Under the pieces are notes generated by a model. That model was given only the letters and a program-made list of their open reading frames with translations. It made no database searches and had not been told where the DNA came from. Below are positions 6,264-6,595 of a stretch of 6,595 nt of DNA, piece after piece; positions within the stretch are counted from its first letter, which is position 1, and the number at the start of each line of letters is the position of its first letter. The position numbers and the translations under genes are program-made. The DNA comes from CAYVQU01 sp964453155 (lineage in GTDB: Bacteria > Chloroflexota > Anaerolineae > Anaerolineales > UBA11858): positions 1 to 6,595 of the forward strand of contig CAYVQU010000243.1 in assembly GCA_964453155.1 (NCBI GenBank), given 5' to 3'.

Positions 6264-6511
6264 AATTGAAACGGGGACGACCTGCCAATCCGCAACCATC
6301 GATACGGATCGTCCTTTCGGGTTGGCTCCACCCGGAGCGGGATGCCGACATTCTGGCCTGGTGGACGGCCATTCCCAAAGGGCAGCGGATGGCGGCTTTC
6401 AAAACCGCTTTGCGAAGCGGTGGGATGGCGAGTGAAACCCTGGAGGCAGCAGGTGACCTCCAAGAAGCGACCCAAGATGCCGATGATATTCTGAGCCATT
6501 GGATGTTCTGA
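6260..6511 (+). CDS. Small basic ParR/StbB-like partition adaptor (candidate)
   Basis: This is an 83-residue protein. The ATG at 6260 overlaps the actin-like gene's stop as ATGA, and there is no Shine-Dalgarno, so translation is probably coupled. The N-terminus contains KRGRP (residues 4-8), an AT-hook-like minor-groove DNA-binding motif. A short strand-like stretch (SIRIVLS) follows, then a helix pair around PERDADILAWWTAIPKGQRMAAFKTALR. This arrangement resembles small ribbon-helix-helix partition proteins. The C-terminus is acidic (EATQDADDIL), a plausible filament-contact tail. Position after a ParM-like gene is the main support for an adaptor role, and I cannot assign a family with certainty. 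The same frame is open upstream to an ATG at 6059, but that part lies wholly within the actin-like gene and is not believed to be coding. Confidence 0.68.
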   Translation: MKLKRGRPANPQPSIRIVLSGWLHPERDADILAWWTAIPKGQRMAAFKTALRSGGMASETLEAAGDLQEATQDADDILSHWMF

Positions 6512-6512
6512 A

Positions 6513-6529
6513 TTTTTGGCAGTCAAAAA
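6513..6529. repeat. Short AT-rich inverted repeat after the operon
   Basis: TTTTTG, a 5-nt loop GCAGT, then CAAAAA, starting 2 nt after the stop of the last gene. The stem is only 6 bp with a single G-C pair and no following T run, so it is not a standard intrinsic terminator. It might be a weak bidirectional signal, a protein site or chance. Confidence 0.3.
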
Positions 6530-6595
6530 ATGCAATGAAGAATTCTCTACCCTACATCTAGGATGCAAATGATCAGTCATGGTGTAGACTCTTGT
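6530..6595 (+). other. Right-end stretch with no supported gene
   Basis: No gene can be supported here. One ATG at 6563 opens 11 codons that run off the window end without a stop, preceded by only a weak AGG. A TTGGCA at 6516-6521 with AAGAAT at 6538-6543 (16-bp spacing) would make a weak promoter for such a gene. ATGA...TCAT around 6568-6580 is a short imperfect palindrome. All of this is low confidence. Confidence 0.2.

Noticed and set aside
1..6595. CRISPR array, tRNA, rRNA or insertion sequence
   Set aside because: I saw no regularly spaced repeats with unique spacers, no cloverleaf-like segment and no transposase frame or terminal inverted repeats. The short tandem units at 5205-5248 have no spacers.

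Overview
The window looks like bacterial chromosomal DNA, plausibly from a Chloroflexota (Anaerolineae-like) genome or metagenome contig. That placement is an inference. It rests on the Ala/Thr/Gln-rich lipoprotein with repeated ATATAQ motifs and on the style of the GHMP kinase. No rRNA, tRNA or other marker is present to confirm it.

Left half (1-2965): two ordinary metabolic or housekeeping-type genes converge tail to tail and overlap by 12 bp. The plus-strand gene (65-1825) encodes the (alpha/alpha)6-barrel part of a YyaL/DUF255 'thioredoxin domain-containing protein'. It lacks roughly the first 100 residues of the family, including the thioredoxin-like Cys motif, and an in-frame stop lies just upstream, so it is probably a 5'-truncated gene or pseudogene. 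The minus-strand gene (1814-2965) encodes an apparently intact GHMP-family sugar or sugar-phosphate kinase. It reads away from the next block across a 45-bp divergent gap.

Right half (3011-6511): four tightly packed plus-strand genes, visibly more GC-rich, form what looks like one operon. In order they are: (1) a lipoprotein with an Ala/Thr/Gln-rich helical region, one transmembrane segment and a C-terminal, predicted cytoplasmic tail; (2) a soluble FtsK/SpoIIIE-type DNA-pumping ATPase with a C-terminal winged-helix-like region; (3) an actin/ParM-like ATPase; (4) an 83-residue basic protein with an AT-hook-like KRGRP N-terminus, in the usual place of a ParR/StbB-type partition adaptor. The junctions are an 8-bp overlap, an 18-bp gap and a 4-bp ATGA overlap. 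A run of five ~9-bp direct repeats at the end of the ftsK-like gene, just upstream of the actin-like gene, is a candidate binding site (centromere or operator).

Working model (inference): this is a DNA partition or DNA transfer module, perhaps of an integrated plasmid-like element. The FtsK-like motor has no membrane segment of its own and may be anchored by the co-encoded lipoprotein/transmembrane protein, while the actin-like protein and the small basic protein form a segregation pair. The last 84 bases hold no convincing gene, only a short AT-rich inverted repeat and a possible start of another frame.
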